Shown piece by piece: positions 56,701-64,000 of a stretch of 64,000 nucleotides of DNA. The DNA is taken from positions 62,001 to 126,000 of the forward strand of contig CAZOWM010000001.1 of the NCBI GenBank assembly GCA_964583615.1, in the 5' to 3' direction. Both the position numbers and the translations under genes were made by a program. The stretch comes from CAZOWM01 sp964583615. GTDB lineage: Bacteria; Spirochaetota; B62-G9; DRHN01. The notes under the pieces are model-generated. The model did not search any database. It had not been told where the DNA came from and worked only from the letters and a program-made list of their open reading frames with translations. Every line of letters starts with the position of its first letter. Positions within the stretch are counted from its first letter, which is position 1.

Positions 56701-57642
56701 ATGAAAATTCATGTTCATCATCAGAACAGCTTCCACAATGTGTTCGGAGGGTGCAGCCCTGTGCTCAGGGTTTGTTCCGGTGATTCCATCGAGACGAGCA
56801 TCGTGGATGCGCACGGGTTTGATAGAAACCTCAGGGAAGTCGCACGTCGCGGAAATCCCCTCACAGGGCCCTTTTACATCGAGGATGCAGAGCCGGCAGA
56901 TACGATTGCGGTGCGGATCGACTCCCTCTCCCCCAACCGGAGACACGCCTGGTCTTCGACGGTGGTGTCACACACAGTGGTCGAATCCGTGTTCGTTCCC
57001 GCACTTCCAGAAAAAAAGTACGCCACCTGGGATATCGATCTCGAGACCGGGACTTTACAGGTGCTGGAGCCTGAATCGGCCGTTGGACGCACGAATTTTC
57101 AACTCGCACCGATGCTCGGATGCATCGGTGTTGCCCCTGCGCAGGGGCAGGTGCTCTCATCGGCGACATCCGCTGAACACGGCGGAAATATGGACTATTG
57201 CGGGGTCAAAGAAGGCGCAACCATCTATTTTCCCGTGTTCGAGCGCGGGGCGCTTCTTTCGATCGGAGACGGGCACGCCCTGCAGGGTGACGGTGAGCTC
57301 GGCGGCACTGGGGTCGAAGGTTCATTCGACGTCAAGTTAACCGTCCACCTCATCAAAGACAACCCCATCGGGTGGCCGAGGGGTGAGGATGTGCAGGCGA
57401 TTTTTACTTTCGGAAACGCACGGCCTTTTTTTGAGGCTGTTCAGCACGCAACAACAGAAATGCTTCGATGGCTCATTAACGGCTTTGGATTGGATATGGT
57501 CGCCGCGTCCATACTCATGGGACAGTGTGCCCGGATTGACGTCGGAAACGTGTTCGACCCCGCCCATACCGCAGTGTGCAGGATTTTCAGATCCCTGATT
57601 CCTGGAGAGAAAGGGTACTTTTCTGACAGGGCTCTTGTCTGA
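56701..57642 (+). CDS. Acetamidase/formamidase family protein
   Basis: A 313-aa FmdA/AmdA-family amidase that hydrolyses short amides to acid plus ammonia. The family signatures are PLTGPFYIEDAEPADTIAVR early, FQLAPMLGCIGVAPAQGQVL in the middle, and EHGGNMDYCGVKEGATIYFP, with the metal-site region GHALQGDGELGGTGVE. AAACAGGAG is the ribosome site. It follows the barrel gene after 26 nt and ends opposite the PSP1 gene. Ammonia release could feed nitrogen metabolism. Confidence 0.94.
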   Translation: MKIHVHHQNSFHNVFGGCSPVLRVCSGDSIETSIVDAHGFDRNLREVARRGNPLTGPFYIEDAEPADTIAVRIDSLSPNRRHAWSSTVVSHTVVESVFVPALPEKKYATWDIDLETGTLQVLEPESAVGRTNFQLAPMLGCIGVAPAQGQVLSSATSAEHGGNMDYCGVKEGATIYFPVFERGALLSIGDGHALQGDGELGGTGVEGSFDVKLTVHLIKDNPIGWPRGEDVQAIFTFGNARPFFEAVQHATTEMLRWLINGFGLDMVAASILMGQCARIDVGNVFDPAHTAVCRIFRSLIPGEKGYFSDRALV

Positions 57643-57701
57643 AAAGATGGTGGGCTGCCGGAGCGCAATTTTTCCTGAAAAGCACGTTTTCTCCGCCTGG
57701 A

Positions 57702-58562
57702 TCAGGAGCTTTTCTCCAGGGGGACACTCTCATCTTTTTTGATTTCGCCGCACGCAGCCCCCTCGACAACGTGGGGAATTTTTTCGAGGGGGATGTTGAT
57801 GCTTATCTCGTCCTCTGTTCTCAGGGTGGCAGCCATTTTCAGGATGTTGATCTCAGTGAGCGTCACTTTTTTGCCTTCGTAATCAAGCACAGTTCCTTCG
57901 GAAGGATAGCGTTTCTTCACCTCACGGTACGCTTCGTGTTCGTATGCGAGACAGCAGAGGAGCCGCCCGCATGCTCCTGAGATCTTCGATGAATTGAGGG
58001 TGAGGTTCTGGTCTTTTGCCATCTTGATGGTAACGGGCTGAAGCTCGTTTTTCACCGACGTGCAGCAGAAGCTTCTCCCGCATATTCCTGTTCCCTTTAT
58101 GATCTTCGCCTCATCACGGGCACCGATCTGTCGAAGTTCGATTCGTTTTTTAAACACGGATGCAAGGTCCTTGACCAGTTCACGGAAATCTACGCGCTCG
58201 TCTGCGGTAAAGTTGAAGATGATTTTGTTGTCATCGAGAAAATAGTGTATGCTGACGAGCTTCATGTCGAGGGTGTGTATTTTTATTTTTTCACGGGTTA
58301 TAGCGAAGGCTTCCTCCTCCCGTTTAAAATTGTCTTCGCGTTTTTTCAGGTCTTCCTCGGTGCATATACGGATGGCCTTGACAATGTCCGCCCCTTGCGG
58401 GATGGTGTGCGTAGTACCGCAGACGATGGCGAATTCCGGACCATTTTGCGTATCGATGATCACCTCGTCTCCTCTTTGCACCGGGAATTCAGGAGTTTCA
58501 AGGTAGCAAACGTCCCAGTTGTATTCTATTTTTACAATAATTATCTCTTTTTGTTCATTCAT
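57702..58562 (-). CDS. PSP1 C-terminal domain protein (RicT/YaaT-like)
   Basis: A 286-aa PSP1-domain protein. In Bacillus subtilis the homologue RicT/YaaT, with RicF and RicA, controls RNase Y and other mRNA-processing events. Signature segments are YLETPEFPVQRGDEVIIDTQ, the long central helix, FRELVKDLASVFKKRIELRQ, IGARDEAK and the cysteine motifs GICGRSFCC and ACGRLLCC, which in Ric proteins ligate a 4Fe-4S cluster. The start at 58562 follows AGGGAA. It is the last gene after yaaR and tmk, the order seen in Firmicutes. Confidence 0.93.
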   Translation of the reverse strand: MNEQKEIIIVKIEYNWDVCYLETPEFPVQRGDEVIIDTQNGPEFAIVCGTTHTIPQGADIVKAIRICTEEDLKKREDNFKREEEAFAITREKIKIHTLDMKLVSIHYFLDDNKIIFNFTADERVDFRELVKDLASVFKKRIELRQIGARDEAKIIKGTGICGRSFCCTSVKNELQPVTIKMAKDQNLTLNSSKISGACGRLLCCLAYEHEAYREVKKRYPSEGTVLDYEGKKVTLTEINILKMAATLRTEDEISINIPLEKIPHVVEGAACGEIKKDESVPLEKSS

Positions 58563-58575
58563 ATCGTTCCCTCGT

Positions 58576-59034
58576 CTATTTGTACAGGTCGATGAGAAGC
58601 CCCCTGATTTCATCCAGGGTAGCAAGCAGTGTTATGTTTTGCGCCTGCTGTGTAAGCACAAGCTTCGTGAGAGCGTCCAGTTTTTTGTCTATTAATTTGG
58701 TAACTGTGTAGATTTTTTGCCGCATGGGGCTTCCGCCTGTCCGGTGTTCCACCGAGAACATGTGTTCCGTCACGTGTTTCATGAATTGCATGACCATGGA
58801 TTTGTAGATTTTGAGCTCTTCATAGGTTGGATTGTGCGCGAATTTTTTTCCTTGTTTGCTGATTTCCGCCACAAGGTTTTCAAAAACGATATGGACATTC
58901 TCTGTTTCAGCGATCTTCAGCTCATCGTAGAACCTGCTCTGCACTATGTCGACCGCCTGGTGAACACTTTTTCCCGGTTTCTTTTTCACGGATATCTTTT
59001 TTTTATCTCGGCCGGTTTTTTCCAACTCTATCAT
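58576..59034 (-). CDS. YaaR-family protein (DUF327)
   Basis: A 152-aa DUF327 protein. Its function is unknown; it is mostly helical, with a family core FENLVAEISKQGKKFAHNPT followed by YEELKIYKSMVMQFMKHVTE and KIYTVTKLIDKKLDALTKLV. The start at 59034 follows AGGGAGGAT. It overlaps the end of tmk by 32 nt and lies 14 nt before the PSP1 gene, the same tmk-yaaR-yaaT order found in Bacillus, but yaaQ and holB are missing from between. Confidence 0.88.
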   Translation of the reverse strand: MIELEKTGRDKKKISVKKKPGKSVHQAVDIVQSRFYDELKIAETENVHIVFENLVAEISKQGKKFAHNPTYEELKIYKSMVMQFMKHVTEHMFSVEHRTGGSPMRQKIYTVTKLIDKKLDALTKLVLTQQAQNITLLATLDEIRGLLIDLYK

Positions 59035-59698
59035 TGTGTATCCTCCCTTTCGTGAGATCATAGACCGACTTGTGCACACGGGCAATGTCGTTTTGTTCGA
59101 TGACGACGAACACATCGCCGTACTGAGAGGAAAGTTCGAGATACCCTTCCCTCACCATACGCTGAAATGTGATTCCCTCCCGTTCAATTCTGTCCCCGCC
59201 GTTGAAGTGAAAGGTCCTGGAGCTCGTGTCCATGGCTTTGGTGAGCGATTCTTCGGAAACGACGTCGAGATAGAAGACGAGGTCCGGTTCGAGAAAATTC
59301 ACGGCAAAGAGGTTCATCTGTTTCAAGAAATCCATGTCCGAAATGCGGCGTGCGATGCCCTGGTACACGAGCGTTGAATAGTAATACCGCGAACAGATGA
59401 CCACCCTTCCTTTTTTGAGCGCGGGTTCGATCACACGGGCGACGTGCTCTGATCTGTCCGCGAGAAAAAGAAAGAGTTCTGCTTTCGGGCATAGTCTGAA
59501 AGACGGATCGAGAAGGATTTCGCGTATCTTCCTCCCCTCTGGTGTGCCCCCCGGCTCTTCCGTGACGATACACGAGTATCCATCCCTGGAGAGGTCGTTG
59601 TAGAGGAGCTCGGCCTGAGTTGATTTTCCCGAACCGTCCGGCCCTTCGAAAACGATGAAGTATCCTTTTCTTTGAGTATCACGTATTGCCTCTTCCAT
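59003..59698 (-). CDS. tmk: Thymidylate kinase
   Basis: A 231-aa dTMP kinase that makes dTDP for DNA synthesis. The P-loop is IVFEGPDGSGKSTQAELLYN and the DR(Y/H) motif is ICSRYYYSTLVYQGIARR, with Ser instead of Asp. The LID region follows at FHFNGGDRIEREGITF. The protein has a short N-terminal extension (MEEAIRDTQRKGY). It heads the tmk-yaaR-PSP1 unit and overlaps yaaR. Confidence 0.95.
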   Translation of the reverse strand: MEEAIRDTQRKGYFIVFEGPDGSGKSTQAELLYNDLSRDGYSCIVTEEPGGTPEGRKIREILLDPSFRLCPKAELFLFLADRSEHVARVIEPALKKGRVVICSRYYYSTLVYQGIARRISDMDFLKQMNLFAVNFLEPDLVFYLDVVSEESLTKAMDTSSRTFHFNGGDRIEREGITFQRMVREGYLELSSQYGDVFVVIEQNDIARVHKSVYDLTKGRIHNDRVGKNRPR

Positions 59699-59813
59699 TA
59701 ATGCTCCCTGTGTGCGTCGCGTATTCAGAGGAGTAGATGGAACGCTTTCGAGAAAGCCCGGTTTGCATTCATCAGCAGGCGGGGAAAACGGGGGAAAAAC
59801 TGAATTACACGGA

Positions 59814-60350
59814 TTACCCTGTTTTTACTTTGGGTTTTATAAATTCCTTTTCAAGGATGCTTACGGTGTCTTGATGAGCCACTGTATTGATTTTCCTTGA
59901 AAAATTCCAAGGAAATTTTTTCTCCTGTGTTTCTTTAGGTGAGTTGAGCTTTTTAATGTACTCTTCTCGTATAGTTTGTAACTTATCTCTATCTTTTATA
60001 ATCTCACAGGTTCCATCGAAAAGCACACCCTCCTCGATGATGAGCCTGGGTGTTTTGATGGTGCCATTCAATTCACCTGTGGATAACAGGGTAACCCGTT
60101 CGGATGCAATAATATCTCCCTTGACTTTTCCTCCGATGACCACTGTGCGTGCGATGATGATGCTTTCAGCAACACCATTTTTCCCCACTAAAACCTTTGC
60201 GTTTGTCGTGACACTCCCGTAAAAAGTTCCGTCTATTCTTAAGAGACCATTGAGGTCAAAGTTTCCCCTTAATGTAGTTCCTTCACCGATAATGCTGTTG
60301 ACGAATGCGTCTCCCTGAGACTCCTGTATGTAGTCTTCCATCTTAGCCAT
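59814..60350 (-). CDS. Bactofilin
   Basis: A 178-aa polymer-forming cytoskeletal protein. The central beta-helix repeat region (about 18-115) shows SIIGEGTTLRGNFDLNGLLR, IDGTFYGSVTTNAKVLVGKN and GGKVKGDIIASERVTLLSTG, with a charged C-terminal tail and a basic end. Bactofilins form filaments that localise envelope enzymes and affect cell shape; the M23 peptidase gene directly upstream is the usual partner. The start at 60350 has a poorly spaced ribosome site, so a later in-frame ATG at 60341 is possible. Confidence 0.93.
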   Translation of the reverse strand: MAKMEDYIQESQGDAFVNSIIGEGTTLRGNFDLNGLLRIDGTFYGSVTTNAKVLVGKNGVAESIIIARTVVIGGKVKGDIIASERVTLLSTGELNGTIKTPRLIIEEGVLFDGTCEIIKDRDKLQTIREEYIKKLNSPKETQEKKFPWNFSRKINTVAHQDTVSILEKEFIKPKVKTG

Positions 60351-60492
60351 GAACTATGTGTGGCATTCTCCTTTTATAATATAATACACATTAAAAAAAA
60401 ATAAAAATTTCTCTGTAAAACTGTTGGTGCACTCTGTTCAGCCTTCACACGCTGGAAATGGATAAAGGGCACACTGGCGCACAGGTGCGATG

Positions 60493-61500
60493 CTAAAATT
60501 CAGTTGTCATAAAAACCATTGGATCAACGGCTTTTGTTCCGATACGGACTTCGTAGTGGAGATGAAACCCCGTGGACCTTCCTGTCCTCCCGAGGAATCC
60601 GATGATTTCACCCTTTTGTACCTTTTTCCCTTCAAATACGGAGATCCGTGACAGGTGGGCATACAGCGTTTGAAATCCATATTCGTGCTGAATCTGTACC
60701 GTTCTCCCGTATCCCCCCTTCATTCCTGAATACACGACAGTGCCGTCGGCAGACGATCTGATAGGTGCGCCTGGCCACCAGCTGATGTCGACTCCCTGAT
60801 GCACCGCCCATTTGCCGGTGAAAGGAGATCTGCGCATTCCAAAGCGTGAAGTGATAAATCCTCCTCCGATGATCGGCCAATTGTTGGGGATTTTCTGAAT
60901 GATCTCTTCCCGAGCAGCGAGAAACTTCGTAAAGTTCTGGAGCACCTTTTTGCTTGCCACGATGTCCGTGTTGATCCGCTTGATCGTTTCGAGCTCCGTC
61001 TGGTAGTCGTCCTTACTCTTCAGCCCCATGATTTCGGAGATATTTTTTATCTCTGTCTCGGGACCGCCGAGCCCGAAGATATTTTCGGATTGACTTGCAC
61101 CGAGGAGCTTTATAATATCTTTGATGTTGTTCCGGTATTCATTGACCGAGTTGTTGAGATTGGAGATTTCTTCTTTGAGCATCTGCATGGTAACGACGTT
61201 TCCTTCCTGGGCGTCTTGAAGGATCTCCATTTCCTTTTTTGCGAGCGTGTACCTTGATGTTGAAATGAAAAAAGTTGCGATGATACCTGCCAGCAGCAAA
61301 ATGAGAAAAGAGATGGTGAAGAGAGAAATTTGAAAGTTGAAGATCTTTTTTTCAGAATGAGGAATGAGCATGACCGTTAATTTCTCTCTTCCCTTCTGAG
61401 TAAAACGTTTGTAACTATAAAGTGCCCAGCGTTTTACAAAGATCAGTTGCGTGTGGAGATATGCAAAAAACCGTTTTTCGAGCTTTTTGTATTCAGACAC
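60493..61500 (-). CDS. M23 family metallopeptidase (membrane-anchored, LytM-like)
   Basis: A 335-aa peptidoglycan endopeptidase. A membrane helix at about 57-78 (LFTISFLILLLAGIIATFFI) is followed by a coiled coil (about 85-200) and the M23 domain. The zinc site is H234 and D238 in HQGVDISW plus H315 in HLHYEVRIG, all present, so it should be active. The start is GTG with GGCGGGG upstream. Its place next to bactofilin suggests that the filament positions this enzyme to shape the wall, as in helical bacteria. Confidence 0.94.
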   Translation of the reverse strand: MSEYKKLEKRFFAYLHTQLIFVKRWALYSYKRFTQKGREKLTVMLIPHSEKKIFNFQISLFTISFLILLLAGIIATFFISTSRYTLAKKEMEILQDAQEGNVVTMQMLKEEISNLNNSVNEYRNNIKDIIKLLGASQSENIFGLGGPETEIKNISEIMGLKSKDDYQTELETIKRINTDIVASKKVLQNFTKFLAAREEIIQKIPNNWPIIGGGFITSRFGMRRSPFTGKWAVHQGVDISWWPGAPIRSSADGTVVYSGMKGGYGRTVQIQHEYGFQTLYAHLSRISVFEGKKVQKGEIIGFLGRTGRSTGFHLHYEVRIGTKAVDPMVFMTTEF

Positions 61501-61621
61501 GGATTACCCCGCCCCCAGCTAAATTTGGCCTAATGTTACCATACTATATTATAAAGTCAACTATATTATACAAAATTTCAAGAGGAATTTTGCATAATTT
61601 ACTATCTATAAGGAAATTACA

Positions 61622-62407
61622 ATGTTATTTGACACACACTGCCATCTTGTCCTTGTAAAAGAGAAGATAATGAATATTTTTGCCGTCATTGAAAATGCGC
61701 GAAACAGCGGAGTCACCTCTCTTGTGGATGTATCGGTCGGGATTTCGGATTTCATGAGCCGGTTCAGGCTCATCGAGGACCTGAGAAATGCATCCGGCCT
61801 TCAAATCTACATGACTGCAGGGCTCCCTCCGTATTTTTCTGACAAAAGGCGAAAAAATGATCTCGACTCCGTAAAAAAGCAGGCGCAGACGATGGATGCT
61901 GTAGCGATCGGTGAGATCGGGCTCGATTATTTTCACCGGTACGGAACGAATACGGAGCAGATGGATCTGTTTTTACAGCAGATTAGACTCGCAAACGAAC
62001 TCGATCTTCCCATCATCGTGCACACACGGGAATCAGATGCAGACCTCATTTCAACCCTGAAAAAAACGAGGTGTGCGCGCGGAGGTATTATCCACTGCTT
62101 TTCATCGGACTGGAATGCGGCGAAAGCGCTTTTGGATCTAGGCTATTACATTTCCTTTGCAGGAAACGTGACGTACAGTAAATCCGACGCGCTTCGTGAG
62201 GTCGCACGAAACGTTCCAAAGGACAGGTACCTGATCGAGACTGATTCTCCCTATCTTTCTCCTCAGAAGTTTCGTGGAAAGCCGAATGAACCGGCGCGGG
62301 TGGCCGAGGTTGCCGCGTGTATTGCAGAAACCCGCGGTACTGATCTAAAAGAAGTTGCAGGCCAGACCACGCAAAACGCCCGCACCGTGTTCGGGCTGGA
62401 CGGATGA
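61622..62407 (+). CDS. tatD: TatD family metal-dependent hydrolase
   Basis: A 261-aa TatD-type DNase/hydrolase of the amidohydrolase fold. Metal-binding motifs are DTHCHL at the start, AIGEIGLDYFHRYG, IIVHTRESDADL, GIIHCFSSDWNAA and the final LIETDSPYLSPQKFRGKPNE. AAGGAA precedes the ATG. It is divergent from the M23 gene and convergent with the TPR gene. Cellular role is in DNA repair or quality control. Confidence 0.95.
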   Translation: MLFDTHCHLVLVKEKIMNIFAVIENARNSGVTSLVDVSVGISDFMSRFRLIEDLRNASGLQIYMTAGLPPYFSDKRRKNDLDSVKKQAQTMDAVAIGEIGLDYFHRYGTNTEQMDLFLQQIRLANELDLPIIVHTRESDADLISTLKKTRCARGGIIHCFSSDWNAAKALLDLGYYISFAGNVTYSKSDALREVARNVPKDRYLIETDSPYLSPQKFRGKPNEPARVAEVAACIAETRGTDLKEVAGQTTQNARTVFGLDG

Positions 62408-62420
62408 AACCACGCGGTTA

Positions 62421-63803
62421 TCATTCCCAGCTTTCCTGGGGGTGTGATTCTTTCACCTCTGCAAGTATCTTTGCGAGCTCTTCTTCCTCGATGAGCCTGA
62501 TCTGTCGTGCAACGGTAAACTCAGTTGCATCGGATCTGAACTTTACGGGTGAGATGCACACCGCGCTCCCGCATCGCTGCACCTTTGCTTCCTCAACGAG
62601 CGTCTTCATGGCGTCCTCGCCGAGCTGTACCGCGTCCCGATAAATCTTGATGTATACCCTCTGCTGTTTCGGGTTCCGCACTATTCCTGCTTTCGGAGAT
62701 GCAACGATCGTTGCGATGCTTGTGCCGATGTGTTTGATATCGAGTACCGTGTAACCGAGATGCTCAGTGATATTCGCGCAGATACTCTCGAACATCGGCG
62801 CTGAACAGACCAGAAAGTCCTTCACGTTGTCGTCAGCTCTGAGCGTTTGATATTTATCGAGTTTTTCAGGGACATCCTTGTAGGAAGGTTTCAACCTGTG
62901 AATATCCTCCCACTGCTCTATGGCTTCGGCGAGCTTGCCGTTTTCTTCGTACAGATTGCCGAGCGCATACTTGGCTGTGAATAGGAGATTCATGTCCTTT
63001 CCCCGTGCTGCAGAAATTGCTTTCTTAAACTCGTCGATCGCGCTGTTTGTTTCCTCCATTTCCCGATAGCAGATCCCCTTCTGTATGAACACGCGGATCC
63101 GGAATTCAGGGGAAAGCTGTGCACTGTCGAAATAGGTGAGCGCCTTGATAAAATCCTTTCCTTCCATGTATACCCTGCCGAGGTAATAGAACGCCCTGAA
63201 ATTTCTCGGATCCACCTTGATCGCCCTAATAAGGTACACGAGCGATTCCTTTACCTGGTTGACGTGAAACATGATCATACCGAGATAACTCAGGCTCAGG
63301 GCGTGAAAAGGATCCGCTTTCACTGTTCTGTCGAAGTAGGTGACGGCCTGCTCGAGGTTTCCCCTGTCGTAGAATATCTTCGCGATTCTGTAAAGGTATT
63401 CGGCATTTTTCGGTTCAAGCTGTGTGAGCGCAAAGAGTTCCTGCAGGGCGTCGTCCTCCTTCCCGAGTGCAAGATAGCATTCAACGAGACCCTGGAGGAT
63501 ATCTTTCTCCGTGCTGAGTGCAGGTTTTTTCCCCGTGTTTACACAGTAGCGGTATTCGACAACGGCCATCTGATAGTTGTGTTCACGCCTGTAGCATTCG
63601 GCAAGGAGATAGTGGCTGTCAACGGAGCCTCCTCCCTTGATGATGATCGCCTTCAGGTCACGGATGGAATTGCGCGTGTCACCTGCAAGAATCTGTTCGT
63701 AGATTTTTTGCAGCCTTTTCGGTTTCCTGATGAACCTGTAGTACATGAAAACAATGATGAAGCACGCAAAAATGGCAGCTGCAACGAATAGAGGTGCGTT
63801 CAT
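62421..63803 (-). CDS. TPR protein with N-terminal membrane anchor and C-terminal degenerate Mrr-like domain
   Basis: A 460-aa protein. A membrane helix (about 5-25) is followed by seven or eight TPR repeats (about 35-315), for example SHYLLAECYRREHNYQMAVV and AFYYLGRVYMEGKDFIKALT. The last 135 residues resemble an Mrr-type restriction-endonuclease fold: VYIKIYRDAVQLGEDAMKTL, then VCISPVKFRSDATEFTVARQ and LIEEEELAKIL, but the catalytic QxK reads YIK, so it is probably not a nuclease. Its start overlaps the stop of the macro-domain gene (ATGA). The function is unknown; it may be an envelope-linked scaffold. Confidence 0.8.
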   Translation of the reverse strand: MNAPLFVAAAIFACFIIVFMYYRFIRKPKRLQKIYEQILAGDTRNSIRDLKAIIIKGGGSVDSHYLLAECYRREHNYQMAVVEYRYCVNTGKKPALSTEKDILQGLVECYLALGKEDDALQELFALTQLEPKNAEYLYRIAKIFYDRGNLEQAVTYFDRTVKADPFHALSLSYLGMIMFHVNQVKESLVYLIRAIKVDPRNFRAFYYLGRVYMEGKDFIKALTYFDSAQLSPEFRIRVFIQKGICYREMEETNSAIDEFKKAISAARGKDMNLLFTAKYALGNLYEENGKLAEAIEQWEDIHRLKPSYKDVPEKLDKYQTLRADDNVKDFLVCSAPMFESICANITEHLGYTVLDIKHIGTSIATIVASPKAGIVRNPKQQRVYIKIYRDAVQLGEDAMKTLVEEAKVQRCGSAVCISPVKFRSDATEFTVARQIRLIEEEELAKILAEVKESHPQESWE

Positions 63804-64000
63804 TTGTATTCCTGACCGAATACTGACGAATAAATTTTTTTGTACAGCCTGAGCGTATCGATGTCCCAGACCACAAGCGTAACAAGCTCGAGAGTGCGGT
63901 TTTCGCTTTCAATGAACTGCTTGAGGACCGAAAACATGATCTGACCGCACCGCTCCGGAGGAAACCTGACGATTCCCATGCTCATGTCTGGAACCGCGAT
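63800..64000 (-). CDS. Macro-domain protein, C-terminal part
   Basis: The frame is open to the right edge and reads IAVPDMSMGIVRFPPERCGQ, then IMFSVLKQFIESENRTLELV and TLVVWDIDTLRLYKKI. This is the end of a macro (Appr-1''-p processing) domain: the diphosphate-binding loop of the form GxGxxxxP (here SMGIVRFP) followed by the last helix and strand. Such proteins bind or hydrolyse ADP-ribose. It overlaps the TPR gene by four bases, so the two are translationally coupled. The first two-thirds of the protein lie outside the window. Confidence 0.75.
   Translation of the reverse strand: MAVPDMSMGIVRFPPERCGQIMFSVLKQFIESENRTLELVTLVVWDIDTLRLYKKIYSSVFGQEYK

Noticed and set aside
60078..60086. TGTGGATAA, a perfect DnaA box
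   Set aside because: A single 9-mer inside the bactofilin gene, 17 kb from the origin, with no cluster around it; expected by chance.

Overview
The window is a bacterial chromosome segment that includes the replication origin neighbourhood. The likely source is an anaerobic, diderm spirochaete (Spirochaetota). Evidence: the order rpmH-rnpA-yidD-yidC-jag-mnmG-rsmG facing away from dnaA-dnaN-recF-dciA-gyrB-gyrA; a YidC with the large periplasmic domain and a BamA-type outer-membrane barrel (two membranes); a tmk-yaaR-PSP1 block; a bactofilin beside an M23 peptidase; and many sugar-binding proteins whose mature N-termini begin with runs such as AEGKKE, a habit common in Treponema/Spirochaeta relatives. 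Corrinoid-activation, radical SAM and ferredoxin genes fit an anaerobe. The phylum call is inference; no 16S gene is present.

Layout. 1-4.5 kb: a complete peptide/nickel-type ABC operon except that the binding-protein gene is cut by the left edge. 4.6-10.7 kb (minus): DUF89 protein, a ferredoxin/ASKHA reductive activator of corrinoid proteins, a radical SAM protein, remnants of two genes (SAM methyltransferase start, PEP-enzyme swivel-domain end), an MFS carrier and a glycine-rich ferredoxin. 10.7-18.6 kb (minus): a FadR-type regulator with a perfect palindromic operator, then the operon SIS-domain protein, MalE-like binding protein, MalF-like permease, UroD-family protein, MalG-like permease, secreted mutarotase-like protein, PIG-L deacetylase. 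18.9-30.6 kb: an SDR and three ribose-type ABC importers, one followed by an L-rhamnose mutarotase and a second UroD-family protein. 30.8-34.9 kb: an MFS carrier and a large NAD-glutamate dehydrogenase. 35-50.8 kb: the origin region. 50.9-53.5 kb: four tRNAs (three Ser, one Arg), a Mth938-domain protein, parA and parB with two parS sites inside parB. 53.5-64 kb: a MASE3-PAS sensor with a C-terminal four-cysteine module, a PH-domain protein, an Omp85-like barrel, acetamidase/formamidase, PSP1-yaaR-tmk, bactofilin-M23, tatD, a TPR protein with a degenerate Mrr-like domain, and the end of a macro-domain gene.

How it fits together. The left half is an accessory catabolic zone: four ABC importers plus sugar-handling enzymes. 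The recurring partner is a UroD-family protein of the zinc methyltransferase branch (HxC...H, without the haem UroD N-terminal motif), found twice inside or after sugar-transport genes and in the same region as a corrinoid-protein activator. This invites the hypothesis that methylated or otherwise modified sugars are imported and demethylated through corrinoid chemistry, although no corrinoid protein is visible here. The right half is housekeeping, with gene polarity switching at about 41.4 kb. A (CTA)5 run followed by AT-rich DNA between dnaA and dnaN resembles a DnaA-trio unwinding element.
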